Shown: positions 1 through 11,120, counted from the first letter of the stretch. The stretch: 64,000 nucleotides of DNA from Acanthosepion esculentum (GCA_964036315.1 OZ038485.1:78766960-78830959), one strand, 5' to 3'. Notes: generated by a model from the letters alone, not told the origin. Translations and numbers: made by a program.

Positions 1-1090
1 ATCTCAAAATACCCATCCTGATTAATGGAACATCCTATGATACTGCTAAACCTTAGTAAATACCCTAAAACTAATACCAATTCATCTGATTATATGGAAG
101 AAATCCATAATATTCTACAAGCAAACCCAAATTATAAACATATATATTTAGATGACTCTAAAATCTTGACAGTTGGATACCCCAACCTTAACCATGCACT
201 TGGCTTTAGATATTATAGAATCTAGTGGGTCAAATAGATTCATCATCTTCTCAATTTCACTAGCTGTACTCACATCACAGATAAAATCATGGGAATGCCC
301 CTATTAAATAAATTACTAATTTGACACCATTTGTACGAAAAAAAAAGATGCTATAATAGTCTTATGTGGGATACCGAGCCATACTTGCATACAAAGATGT
401 GGAAAAGATGAGAAAATGGTAAAGGAATCGCTAAATATAGCCCTCTCAATTATAAAGTTTCCACAGACCGACTTCTGACCGGCTATAAATATGATTATTA
501 AAGGAAAATGGCAACAATTATGGAACATCAGTCAAAACAACAAATCCAACCCATTATTAGTGAAAGAAAGCCAAGTTACAGAAAGATAAGGAGAGAGAAT
601 GTAGTACGAGCCAAACTCGGTATAGGACACACATACATAACCCACCAACATCTAATAAAAATGAGGAGTCACCAGTATGTGTCACATGCCACGAATCATA
701 CATTGTTAAACACATATTACTAACTTGCCATAATTTTCAGAAAATCTGAAACAAATATACAAATCGGATAACTTAAATGACCTATTTGAAAATAGTGATC
801 CAAATAGCATCATAAATTTCATTAAAGAAATTAGGCTCTATGGGAAAATATTAAAAACTCTTTACCAAACCTGCTTACCTACATTGTTTTGTAACAAATT
901 TTATAGAACCTACAATTTTCAAGAAACAAAACAAAAAAAAAACTCAAAGGAATTTTTCCTCTATGTAATCCCCTGCTCCCAAAAGAAAATAACACAAATT
1001 ATTCACCTGAAAATCTTCTTTGGCAATAAATGATCAACATGGGTTGATGTGCTGTAAAAAAGACCAACCAATCAATCAATCTATCAATAT
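1..1090 (+). mobile_element. 3' part of an RNase H-bearing non-LTR retrotransposon (I-like)
   Basis: Decayed coding sequence in shifting frames. Residues around KHIYLDDSKI (about 137-168) resemble the first Asp strand of a LINE RNase H domain (-IYTDGSK-). Around 600-760 the text reads RAKLGIGHTYITHQHL and, in another frame, PVCVTCHES...VKHILLTC, the C-terminal Cys/His knuckle typical of I/jockey-like elements. The 3' UTR runs into (AATC)n near 1064-1085, a normal LINE tail. Frameshifts and stops make it inactive. The 5' side is cut by the window edge. Confidence 0.7.
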
Positions 1091-1256
1091 TCTCTCGCAC
1101 TTCTCACTGGGGGAAAATCACTTTCAGCTTTTTGCTTTCCTTTCTTTTATTGGTCGTTCTCATTAACGTTTTTCATTATCTAAAATTATTTCCCACTCAG
1201 TAGCCTTTTGTATCTTAGTGGCTTTCTTGTTTTAATTGGGGTGAAATGATAAAAAA
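1091..1256 (+). mobile_element. LINE-A 3' end, truncated
   Basis: The last ~60 bases (CTTTTGTATCTTAGTGGC...GGGGTGAAATGATAAA) match the 3' terminus of the jockey-like family seen complete at 47880-48484 and 14585-15128. That family ends CTTGC(A/G)T-(C/T)TAG-GGC...GCCTTGCTTGGGGTGAAATGAT. The 5' limit is approximate. No coding portion survives. Confidence 0.6.
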
Positions 1257-1557
1257 CGAAACAAAATGTTTACTGAACATTACTCAGAAGCGAGATGCAT
1301 TGGATATCTGACCATTTTTATTTTATCATTTTCTTTTACACCCAATAAGTCTTTTAAATGATGAAAAACATGCAAAAAACAATGTTTACCAAAACATTTA
1401 TCCTAGCATATAGGTACATGCTTTTAGTACTTAAAGGTCTATGTTGCTATCTGGAATATATAACATCATGTTGAATATAATTAGTAATTCCTGGGCTGTT
1501 TTCTTGTGTATTTTCTTCTTATTAATGATTATTTCATTGAATTTGTCAATTTGATAG

Positions 1558-1662
1558 AATTACCGGTTCCTCGATTTGCTGCAAGTCCTGTGCGTGTGCG
1601 CTGATGTCGCCATTCCCAATAATCAGAGTTACATTGTACAAAACTGGCTCCGAACATATAAG
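1558..1662 (+). CDS. ITPR-like: Exon A of IP3R-like gene (RIH domain)
   Basis: This 105-nt exon has an open phase-0 frame of 35 codons. The acceptor is ...TTTGATAG and the donor AAG|GTAAGT. The acceptor TAG is itself an in-frame stop, so the coding segment cannot extend upstream. The translation contains FLDLLQVLCVCADVAIPNNQ, then SYIVQNWL. This matches the IP3R segment with FLD-L--LCV...IP-TQ-LIC just after the IP3-binding core, at the start of the RIH helical repeats. RyR shares a related LC-CNGVA--NQ segment, but the exons that follow fit IP3R, not the SPRY domain that comes next in RyR. It is preceded by LINE debris (1-1256). The previous exon is not in the window. Confidence 0.82.
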
Positions 1663-1925
1663 GTAAGTAGATCGAAATTACTATTTACTATTATATCAAT
1701 GTTATCATGCTTATAACGAACCCTTTTATGATGTCTGTTCAAATTCACAACTCTAGCTGATCTGGAGGTAAAAACATGATTATTTATTATATACTGATTT
1801 ATACGAACTGGTGATTACATTTGTATTGATAGTCACTGCGTTTCAGTAGATATGCACTCTGACCTTTGTCAGATACCCGTTTTATTCATTAACGGATTTT
1901 ATGTAAATATTTGTCATCATTTTAG

Positions 1926-2055
1926 GTTCCACGGATGAAAACCGGAGGGCACCACGCCCGAAACGTTGTGATAACAACAAAGCTAAGGACAATAGTCTAA
2001 ATATATATAGTGTAAATAATAACTTCTCATCCCAGAAATTCAGATAGAAATATTT
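1926..2055 (+). mobile_element. Penelope-like element 3' tail
   Basis: Contains ACGGATGAAAACCGGAGGG, then CCCGAAACGTTGTGATAAC, and the tail GTGTAAATAATAACTTCTCATCCCAG. It is homologous to 9460-9615 and, for the tail, to 3465-3525. This layout is typical of Penelope-like retroelement ends, which can carry small hammerhead ribozymes. The core here reads CGGATGA, not CTGATGA, so catalysis is unlikely. Coding sequence is absent. Confidence 0.5.
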
Positions 2056-2760
2056 GCCATCATTTGAGACATTGGCATTTAGTACTATCTTTCTGCTGAC
2101 ATGAAGCCCTAATTAAAAGTATGTTATTCGTGCAAAGAATATCAACATGTCCATTGAGGTTTCTGTCAATATATTAGAACTTTAATGCCAAAGAAAGCTA
2201 GTAAACGGGTTCACAAATTTCAAATGCAACGTCTAGTTCTAATGAATGGTTGTATTTCTAATGGTTTCCTAAACAGAGCAGAGTTCTTTACTTAGAACGA
2301 AGACTTTTAATAGGCTGACCATATTTAAATTCCAGAAATCTATTCCGTATGTGAAAGAAAGACACATTCGAATAAATCATGTCTGTGATAATGAATATCT
2401 ATCATCTTAGAAATTCAAACAGAAATAATCTTTTATTAAATTATTAGTAATATACAAGAAAATTGTAAATCTTGAGAAAGACTGAAGGCACAAAAAAGAT
2501 TTTAACATTGTTATGGAAACTAATTGTGAATTGAAATTCATAAGTCACTATGTCTCAGATGTAATCTACGTTAACGAGAAGCTGACTGTCCAGATCAGGC
2601 AATGAAACTGTATTCTACACTTGTGTAATATTTATAGAAAATATATCCAATTTCATTAGCAAATATTCAAAATAAGAATCTTGTTTATTCTGTAAAATAA
2701 ATTACTTAAAAACAACTGTCCAAATGATTATAATTTCTTCCCAATCATTTATAATTTCAG

Positions 2761-2828
<68 letters not shown>

Positions 2829-3316
2829 ATAATATCGACAAGTTCTGTCTGTCCAAATGTTTTTAACTTTTCAAATTTCCGAAATAGTTGCTTTACCAAA
2901 GTTCGTTTTTCTTTTTTTCTTTAGTGCTTTCAAATGTTGCTACATTCGTTTTCTAGGATATTCAATAATGTATGAACATTCGAAAGCCATCAAGAAAAAA
3001 AGCAAAAAATAAAAATTAACTTCGGTAAATTTATCGATTATAGCAAAACGTCAGCTGAGCGCTAGAAAATAACTGAGATATTGGTGATCAAAAATCTCGC
3101 CCATAAATCAATATTATTGTGCATGCTTCATTGTAGATTATGTTTTATATATTATTTAAGGTTGTGTGTGCGTGATATTTTATAATACTTTCTTTAAAAT
3201 GTGGACATTTTTATTTCCATGTAATATGTTCTTATGAAATGCAGAAAGACAAACGTTCTATAAAACGTGTATATCACGATGAATTTTATTGTATTTCTAT
3301 TCTGCATGTAAAAATA
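2056..3316. other. AT-rich intron, no gene seen
   Basis: Apart from the (TA)n tract at 2763-2826, I see only AT-rich intronic sequence here. There are no convincing exons and no recognised element. Confidence 0.6.
2763..2826. repeat. (TA)n microsatellite
   Basis: About 32 uninterrupted AT units. Long Ile/Tyr reading frames through it on both strands are artefacts of the repeat. Confidence 0.98.
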
Positions 3317-4666
3317 TTGGGTCGGAACAAAGGTTCGTGCAGTTTTTAAAGCAATTTCAAAGTTAATTCTTTAGATATTGTAAATATAATTATTATAAAA
3401 GTTATGGAAAATTTTATTTATATTAATTGTATTTGGACTATTGTCTTCAGCTTTGTTGTTGAGGACTATAGTTCAAATATAGTGTAAATGATAACTCCTC
3501 ATCCCAGAGATTCAGACAGAAATTAAATATTTTGTCCCACTTTCGCCATCTTTGATGCAACTTTATGATTCCGTCCTTCTCCAGAATTTGGCATTATGAT
3601 GAACTGGTATTTTACAGATTTCAAGAGAAAAGAACATCTCTTTCTGTTAATTTATGAGAATTTTGTAGGGTTGCAAATAAGTGGTAATCTTAAGGTGTAA
3701 GGTCAGTTGAGTACAGCAGGTGTAATAGTATATCCCAGGTAAGCTGTACAAATGTCTCTCGGCTCTGCCAAGGGACGTGAGGCCTGGCTTTGTCTTAATG
3801 GAACACGACAACATTCAGATTGTCCAATTCCGGACACTTTTTATCGAATTCTGATGTTGAGGAAGGAGCTCGTAATGCACAATGTTCTTACAACCCCATT
3901 AAATACACAGCATTACCATCTTCGGGTGCAAATCAGCTTTCGGAGTTTTTAATGGTGACTTATTTCATTTTATCTGGAGGTTTCCGCACCACATTGTTGT
4001 AGACAGTCCATTTTCATGGCCTTTGTTTTTTTCAAAAATAGGTGGTGCAGAGAACTGCACTTGAGCAGAAAATCGCAGATGGAAACGCGGTCTGTTAAAG
4101 ATTTTTCTTTTAAATCGTGTGGTACCTAAAAACCGTAGCTATTCACGTATCCAAACGTTTTCAAATTAATTTAATTTCGTCTTAATTTTCAAACGAGATA
4201 TATTGAGTTTCTCTGCGATGTCCTGTGTTGTCTGACCTGGAGCATTCCTAATCAGCGTTTCGATTTGGTCATCAACGACTGCAGTCCTGCCGGAACGTTC
4301 TCGGACTTTCAGATGAATATTTTCACCTGTAAACTTAGACAATCACACATGAACGGTGATTTCAACTATGGCATCATTTCTATAAACAGTATACATCTTT
4401 TTTACTGTTTGGTCGGCGCGGATTTTGATATCCGGAAGTAAAAGAGCATAAAATGACGAAGATGTATCTCATTTACCGTTATTTGAACGTTTAACATAAA
4501 AAAAATATTTAAAATATTCAGTCCACCCACGAATCGTATAGAAATACGCGTTGAAAAGTTCTTTTTCAGAATGGTTAGATGTCAGAATTTCAGTCGCGTG
4601 TGAAATGAAATTAGGCGTTTAAACGACACCTGTTTAAAAATGCTACGAATTTGCATTCCAGCCCAA
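3317..4666 (-). mobile_element. Full-length but inactivated mariner-like transposon
   Basis: Left end TTGGGTCGGAACAAAGGTTC and right end (reverse complement) TTGGGCTGGAATGCAAATTC form imperfect mariner terminal inverted repeats. TA lies on both sides (3315-3316, 4667-4668), the target-site duplication. The 1350-bp length is right for the family. The minus strand keeps transposase pieces in order: an HTH region with QTTQDIAEKLNI (about 4240-4170), VMLCI-WGCKNIVHYELLPQ (about 3920-3860), and a C-terminal KFWRR...YLI region (about 3600-3520). Many stops and frameshifts make it dead. A stretch at 3465-3525 resembles a Penelope-like tail and may be a later insertion or chance. Confidence 0.8.
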
Positions 4667-5696
4667 TAATTGTAAATTAACTGAAAGACGAAAATTAAAT
4701 GAAAAGAAAAATAAAGTCATTTATGTATGAACTATGCATTTCTTATAAAATAATGTTATCTTTATTGCCTTAATGTTTTAACAGCGAGTTGGTGGTTTCT
4801 ATTCTTTTATATTTTTAATAGAAAACAAATGTAATAATTTGAAATGTTTCCTTGTTTATTCTTTTCAATTTCATGTTGTACACATATTATGTTATATATT
4901 GCTAATTTGAAAAAATGAAATTCTTTCTTTATAATGTGCCCACAAAGAACACTTTGGTTTAATGTCTTTTTATAGCCTTCTCCACCAAAATCAAAAAAAT
5001 TTATACAGACAATAACATTTCGATTGCTTAACTGGTAACTCTGTCTTCTCTTGTCACTTTGCCCTGCAATGTTTTTCTCTTTTATTTCCATTCCACTCTC
5101 GTGGTTTTGTCTAGGCACCATGGTCGAACAACGCCGGATCCTATGCTCAAGACTGGAATCTGCCTGTCCCAAATCTGGCCCTTGTCAGTGCATCATTGTT
5201 GGTATTTCCTGGCACAGGCTCTGTAGCACGCAGGCCTGGGCTTTAGATTAATAGAGCCTGTAAATTATTCGGCCTTTGGCTGAGCGCTGCTAATAGAAAC
5301 GCTGCTGTTGTTGTTCCCGCCTTCTAGACATTGATTCTTTTGTTAATACAGTTTAGAGATTTGGAATGGTACTCATTTTTGTTCTCCTAAATTAGCAACC
5401 ACACATCAAAGTCAGCAAAGTCACCAGATTAAAACAAAAAGGAAGTAACTCAGACACACCCGCGAGTAATCGATATCTGATCATATTTACTTGATTTCTT
5501 TCGTATATCAATGTCTTTACATCCTCGAAACATGAGAAGTGGAAGTGTCACGTGGTGCATATTTAAAACAGAACTTGCTATGTCCCTACCCCCTCCTTAT
5601 CAAATACTGATTCAGATTTCTCTCAGATATTCGAAAGTAGAACGTTCCTCTGAAACGTTTTTTAAACAGCGTAAACCGAAGAAAAAATACTATATT
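4667..5696. other. Intron; unclassified GC-richer patch at 5050-5330
   Basis: The patch 5050-5330 is clearly less AT-rich than its surroundings and looks like a piece of an interspersed repeat (for example ...CAGGCCTGGGCTTTAG... and a (CTG)n-like run). I cannot name it. The rest shows nothing I can support. Confidence 0.35.
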
Positions 5697-6460
5697 TTAA
5701 TCATTTCACCCCAAGCAAGGTAATAAAGCCACTACGACACAACAGGTTAGTGAATGTTAGAGAATCTGATAAAAAAACTATTAAGGAGAGAAGCCAATAA
5801 TAGAACATGAATAACGATTGATATTAGATTTAATTTTTTGAAAATCAAAGTTGACGTGGAAGAAAAAAGCCAGAAGTGAAATCCACAAGCGAGAAGTGCA
5901 GTAGAAGAAACTGTTAGTATAGAACATACGGTTACATCTAACCGTTTGAATTGTAAACTAATGAGATTTTCTGCTAATCAATCATGCGCTTAAATCCATT
6001 AAGTCGAGGTACCATAAAAGAAAATTTATCAGAACAATTTCCATTTACGTATTTATTGAAAAGACATTATGGCGGTGGGAAAGGGTTTGAAGTCAGGTCA
6101 GGACCAATAACATTGCTGATTCTTCTTTGGATTTTATAAAGAATCTCTACACATACAACAGGAGCACCAAACTAGATGTGGCAGCAATATTCAAAGCAAG
6201 GACAAATGGTAGAGTTATAAATATGTAAGATAGATTCTGGCGATAAAAATTTCTAGCCGACATAGTGAACCAATTTTCTTAGCTGCAGACTTAGCAATTG
6301 ATTCAATATTCTCTCTCCACTTCATGTCAGCTGAAAACCTTTCGTCCAAAAAGGCATGTTACAAAAACCTTAGTATTCGCAGACCTCTAAAATAAACTTA
6401 CATGAGATTTTTCCATGATCAACACAAATCGAAAAAAAGTAGGATTTGAATTAAAAAATG
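5697..6460 (-). mobile_element. LINE-A fragment, reverse orientation
   Basis: Begins TAATCATTTCACCCCAAGCA, the reverse complement of the LINE-A 3' end. It runs back through the untranslated tail into the C-terminal coding region, collinear with other minus copies at 41525-41995 and 42545-42885 (shared blocks around GGTACCA...GAAAGCTTATCAGAACAA). The far end aligns with 48490-48760 (GATAGATTCTGGCGATAAAA). It is heavily mutated with no intact frame. The 5' limit is approximate. Confidence 0.7.
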
Positions 6461-6804
6461 GATCAGTTTAGAACAGACTTGCAGGATATTTTCAATGATG
6501 ACATAGAATTTCTTCCACTTCTTCAGTTTCGAGAATGTAAAAAAACATCTTTTTTTCCGGGATATGGCATGGCAAAACAAGGGGTCTACATGAGACTATG
6601 AACAAAAATGATTTGTTTTCTCTTGGCATTCCCCTTTAGGCACACATGAGGGGCCAAGGATAAACCCTAGCCACTACCCGAATGAGAGGTACTGCCTGGA
6701 GGGACGTCCTTATGGATCTGAACTTAAATCTACAAAGTAATGTATAATAGGAAGGGGATAAGCAGTTAAGCACACTGTCATATTTCAAGCTTTATTAGAT
6801 ATTT
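6461..6804. other. Unclassified intronic sequence
   Basis: A moderately GC-rich stretch around 6560-6730 may be repeat-derived. I recognise no domain or terminal structure. Confidence 0.3.
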
Positions 6805-6945
6805 ATGACAATTAGTAAAACTGGAGTTGTCACATATTTATATATCACATGCTATATATGACAATTAGTAAAACTGGAGTTGTCACATATTTATATGTCA
6901 CATGCTATACATGACAATTAGTAAAACTTCAATTGTCATATGTTT
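6805..6945. repeat. 53-bp tandem repeat, about 2.7 copies
   Basis: The motif ATGACAATTAGTAAAACT recurs at 6805, 6858 and 6911, giving a constant 53-bp period. The first two units are nearly identical; the third is partial and more diverged. Each unit contains a short inverted pair, TGACAA...TTGTCA. Confidence 0.9.
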
Positions 6946-7662
6946 CACCCCTGATCGGCAATACAATCACAGGAATGTCACAATTTTCGATAGTAATAAA
7001 CTTATCTATTTCTGTCAGGTAGTTCATTAGTTTGTATCCGCTGTGTTCGTAACATAAATTCGTAGCAAATCGACCCAACCTGTAAAAATCGTATTTTAAC
7101 AATGCTACAGCAACATATTCGATATATTTCATAGTTAGGTAGTCATATCGTTAAGTTGCTGAATCACGTTTTGTCTTCCTAATATAGATTTTGTTGAAAT
7201 AAAAAAATTCTGATGACGCCAGTTAGTCGACCAAACACATAAAAAAGGAAACTTTTCATATTGTCTTATATATTTATTATTTCGTCGGATTCTCATCCAA
7301 CTTTACTCACTTCAGGCCTTACATAAAAACTCCAGCTACGAACCTCAACCTTCTACATGAAGGTAGGCAGGCCTAAAAGTACGTTATTCTAAGATCTCAG
7401 AATGCTTAAAAAATCCATATAACTATTACTTGTTACACCACTTTGGATAGTTGTGAAAAGCCTGTGCTAACTTAGGTCTTAAATAAAAACTAAGTGGCCT
7501 AAAAAGAACTTTCGAAAAGCAGAGGATAACAATACAAGTATATTCCTTTCTTTCATTGGATATTTTTAATGTCTCTTGACTAGCATTAGTATTTCGTATC
7601 TCAGCTTTTCTATTGTCTTAATATGAATAACAAATTGAAGTTTGACATATGACAATTTTTTG
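6946..7662. other. AT-rich intron, nothing recognised
   Basis: No splice-flanked frame or element could be supported here. Confidence 0.5.
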
Positions 7663-7733
7663 CATAACAGCATTAAAGATAAAAAACGAATGAAACAAGC
7701 ATTCATTCGGTTTTTATCTTTAATGCTGTTATG
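7663..7733. repeat. Near-perfect hairpin, 32-bp arms, 7-nt loop
   Basis: The left arm (7663-7694) and right arm (7702-7733) are complementary over 32 bp with one mismatch. The loop is ACAAGCA. The arms begin CATAACAGCATTAAAGAT. Such pairing could be a fold-back duplication, the core of a small MITE or a transcribed hairpin. The sequence alone does not decide. Confidence 0.9.
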
Positions 7734-7944
7734 TATTTTGAGAAGCTATCGTAATAGAAAAGATGATGTATCTAGATCAGATGTAAAAATTCAGTTTGTA
7801 AATGCTATTACTGCTACTACTGTTAGGTAGTAAACAGCAATATGGGTTTTGAAACCAGGGGAGTAAATCGGTGCCCGTAAGACGGAAAGGCCGGCTAACT
7901 ATAAAACTATCTGTAGGAGAAATGATTAATGCGTTGAAAGGGAC

Positions 7945-8480
7945 GTTTTTTACTGTTGGTTCACCTAATATAAGGCCCAAGGGCCACTCAAGATATATGG
8001 CTACTGAGTGATATTGTAAGGTAAGAGGGCAGTAAGAAAGTCTTATGAAGACGAATAGGATAGATATCGGTTGACCCTGGACTGAAAGAGACCAAGATTG
8101 TAGTTGTCAGCGAAGCATTCCCTCGGGAGTTTGTTCCATAAAATAACTGTTCAGAAGAAGCTGCCTGAGTGAAACTTGCTGTTTATCGAAGGAACACGAA
8201 GGGAATGGGTTTGGTTTGTTACCGTGAATACGGCATGGCGGATCCTAGTGAAGGTCTGAGCAGATGGCACTAAGTAATGAAACTAGTTCCAACATCTGCC
8301 AAAGTAATAGTGTTATAGTAGGGAAAGGCTGACGACGTTTCGTCTGTCGGGTAAGCGTTGTTGGGGGGAGAATAATTAATCACACAGAAGACCGTGAACT
8401 TTGTCAAGGCTCGACAGTAAGGATTTTTCCCAGATAGGACATGATGCAATTTTGAATTTTGTCGGAAAGTTATTTATTGC
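7945..8480 (-). mobile_element. LINE-B-type 3' fragment, reverse orientation
   Basis: The reverse strand reads LWNKLPRECFADNYNLGLFQ then SRVNRYLS, the conserved C-terminal tail of jockey-like reverse transcriptase proteins (LWN-LP--CF---YNL--F-SRV). It is followed by YLEWPLGL, the counterpart of YLEWHPGL at the end of the LINE-B copy at 49640-52760. The 5' limit is approximate. Confidence 0.65.
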
Positions 8481-9459
8481 AACTTCACGATATGAACGAC
8501 CCAAATCTCAATCGGCCATTATTGTCGTGATAAAATCTAAAAGAAAAAAATGGACAAGCAGTTAAAAAAAAAATAAAGTTATCTTCGTATTTTTATCAAG
8601 TCACGCTAAAAGCTTCGTTCTTGCCGGATCATCAAAGTTAGGCATCAAATGAAAATGTTCACTATTCAGAGTGATAGCCATTTGGAAACAAGGAGGCTAT
8701 ATACCAGACTAAACAAAATTTAAGAAATTCTAAAACGCTATCTTCGTATTTCGGGTAGCTGCATTAATCCATTAACAAAGGATGGTTTAGCATTTATCTT
8801 TCGAATCAATGCTGAAACAATTATTGTTCTATTCTTGAAACTATAGACCAGAAACAAAGGAACAAACTAAACGAAACAACGCAGTAAAAAATAAAACAGA
8901 AAGTCAATAGTGCACTAATGCAAATTTTGATATTTATTTACAAGAGACGAAAGAAACTTACGCAATATGACAGACCCTCATTTTTTTTTAAATTAGACAT
9001 TCACTAACATAAAACAAGTTTATTCAAATGAGGAGTATTACACATGTGTGATTTCCTGAATGGTGTTTGGTTGCTAAACGTTCATGCATGTTTCTGACAT
9101 GTTTGTATTTAGTTTCAATAAATATATGACTACACCAAAGAACATCCCACGAAATAGAACTTTTCTTTGATATCCTTCTAAAACAAACAAGTTATTTTAC
9201 AAAGATTAACCGTTCCTTGTTTCCATAAGAACCACATTAAACTTTTCTTTTAGTTTCATCTAAGAAAGTAGTTTTACTTTATCCTGATTAGTATTTTGAC
9301 CCGTTTTTTTTCTTTGCCCACTATTGTTTATATATTTCGCTCTTACTTTCTTTCCATATCTTTTGCTTCGTTTCTCTTTCTCTCGTATCACCCCCTCTTT
9401 CCCTCTCTGTATTTTTGTTTTTCTTTCTCTGTTTTCTCAACATTTGATTTCGCTATACA
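8481..9459. other. AT-rich intron, nothing recognised
   Basis: No exon or element could be supported. Polypyrimidine-rich sequence begins near 9300. Confidence 0.5.
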
Positions 9460-9615
9460 TTGCCACATTTTGGCTGTCCATTTTCTCTTTATGCTTATCA
9501 GCTCTTTTCGACATATACCTGATGAAGGCTGGAGGGAATAACGGTCGAAACGTTGTAGTAACAACAAATATGAGGACAATATTTCTCATGTAAATAGTGT
9601 AAATATTTTTTCTTT
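9460..9615 (+). mobile_element. Penelope-like element 3' tail with hammerhead-like core
   Basis: Homologous to 1926-2055: CTGATGA...GGAGGGA...CGAAACGTTGTAGTAACAAC and the tail CATGTAAATAGTGTAAATA. The order CTGATGA, a short stem, then GAAAC is the conserved hammerhead layout reported for Penelope-like elements. No reverse transcriptase coding remains. Confidence 0.55.
9519..9565 (+). ncRNA. Hammerhead ribozyme-like motif in Penelope-like tail
   Basis: The conserved core CTGATGA is at 9519-9525. A 5-bp stem allowing G-T pairs (GGCTG with CGGTC) encloses a loop and leads into GAAA at 9547-9550. GTTG (9552-9555) can pair with CAAC (9562-9565) across a 6-nt loop. I did not find a convincing outer stem I, so activity is uncertain. 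The call rests on motif order and the known presence of hammerheads in this element class. Confidence 0.4.
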
Positions 9616-9892
9616 TGTATCCTTTTTTTCTGTCACAAAATATAGATCCCTCTCTCATCCAATATTCTCTCAATAATTTGCCTGATTTTTCATATACCAA
9701 AGCTTTCATTTCTTATTTCACATGTTTTTTATACCAGTTGACTGTGATTACCAAAGAAACTGGTCGTTATTTTCACTTTAGCTTTCTTATTTTGAAAACT
9801 TTCCCCTACCCTACAACATTACGCAACTCATTTTCTCTCTTCCAGCTTCTTTCGTTTTTTTTTCTCGATTGTCTTTTATTCCATCAAATTGT

Positions 9893-10235
9893 GGCTCACG
9901 GCCATATCACGTTGAAACACCGGTTATCGTACGATCACCGAAGTTAAAGCAACGTCAAACCTGGTTAGTACCTAGATGGGTGAACGCTTGGAAATAACAG
10001 TAAACTTGGATGTGTGGGTGGTGTAATGATAACGGCTGACAATTGGCAATTCTAGTCGGGTTCGTTTACGCGAAAATACCCCTGGGAAATGTATAAACCC
10101 ACAGCTTCTACCCTTGCTAATGGTTAATTAGTAGGAATTGTGTCAGTAAATCATTATCTTCAAAAGATCTCTTAAAATCTACAAATATTTTCTGGCTTTA
10201 AATAACCCGAAAAAGTTTGATAAGGCGTAAAAAAT
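9893..10235 (+). mobile_element. Chimeric SINE: 5S rRNA-derived head plus tRNA-derived body
   Basis: 9893-10006 follows a eukaryotic 5S rRNA almost end to end: ACGGCCATATCACGTTGAAA, CCGATCACCGAAGTTAA-like and CTGGTTAGTACCTAGATGGG blocks, including the internal promoter region. Immediately downstream is a tRNA-derived unit (GGTGGTGTAATGATAACGGC) and the body CAAATACCCCTGGGAAA-like, TCAGTAAATCATTATC. Two more copies of the same composite lie at 58884-59210 and, inverted, 35120-35483. It is an insertion, not a 5S gene: it has indels and substitutions and lacks a clean 3' terminator. Confidence 0.8.
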
Positions 10236-10689
10236 TTAATTAACAAGTTGCTGTAATTCTCTCTTTACAATATATTTTTCATATCTATTCCTTTTATTAA
10301 TTATTTTTTATTTTTCGATCTTTTCTTTGTGCATGTTTTTAAATAAAACTCTCTTGTTCTCTGCATACGAAAACTTTTTCAACAGTAAAACAATTCGTTT
10401 TAAAATCAAAGAAAATAGAAATTTTAAAATTTAATTTCTGTTTTTAAAGAAATCGCTGCAATTCAGTTATTTTTAACACGTATTTTATAATCAAATTGCA
10501 TTAAATTCTTTAAAAAACTGTATTTATTTTCTCTTTCTTTTCAAACAAAGATCATTCTTCCACTTTTATTCTGTTGCATTAAACATATCTGAGCAATTCA
10601 AAAAGTACGTTACACCGTTTGTGTGTGCAACTTCTGCAATTCAACTTTTTTCAATCACTTTCAAATGTTACATAAAGCTTTCATTTTTT
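10236..10689. other. AT-rich intron, nothing recognised
   Basis: No element or exon could be supported. Confidence 0.5.
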
Positions 10690-11120
10690 CTTTGCTTTTC
10701 TTATCTGTCCCTATCTGGAATCAATTCTTCTTTATATTTCTCTTCATTTACCTTCTTTGCTTTCTCTTTTCTTTTTCTTTTTCTTTCCTTTTTCTTTTTC
10801 CTTCCTTTTTCTTCTTTCTCTTTCCTTTTTCTTCTTTCGTTTTACTTTCATTTCTCTTTGTTTCTTTTCTTTCCTCTGTTTCTTTAATTTCTTTTCTCAT
10901 TTGTTATTTCTTTTCTCTTTTATTTTCTGTCTCCTTTATTTTTCTCCCTTATTTTTTCGTTTCTCTCTTTTTCTCCTCCCTTTTTCTCTTTTGCTTTCTC
11001 TTCTTTTTCATCTCTTTTTCTCTTTTTGTCTGTTTCTTTTTCTTTTCCCTTTTTTCCTTTCCCTATTTCCTCTCCCCGATTTCCTTATCCATGTTTTCCA
11101 TTTCCCTGTTTTCCCTTTTT
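10690..11120. repeat. Long pyrimidine-rich (TTTTC/TTCTC) tract
   Basis: About 430 bp of nearly pure C/T on the + strand. The long Phe/Leu/Ser reading frames over it are compositional artefacts. Such tracts can form triplex DNA or act as polypyrimidine signals, but no splice acceptor with coding sequence follows. Confidence 0.9.

Noticed and set aside
1558..1662. Ryanodine receptor as the family
   Set aside because: Exon A alone also resembles RyR, but the next exons follow the IP3R order and not the SPRY domain expected in RyR.
2702..2924. Overlapping Ile/Tyr-repeat reading frames on both strands (and similar ones at 16307-17012, 41037, 42465, 59211)
   Set aside because: They are translations of (TA)n microsatellites with no other protein features.
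5051..5251. 66-codon frame in the GC-richer patch
   Set aside because: No splice sites, conserved motif or start context; likely repeat-derived.
9893..10006. 5S rRNA gene
   Set aside because: The match is clear but has indels, no terminator, and continues into a tRNA-SINE in all three copies. It is a retroposed chimera.
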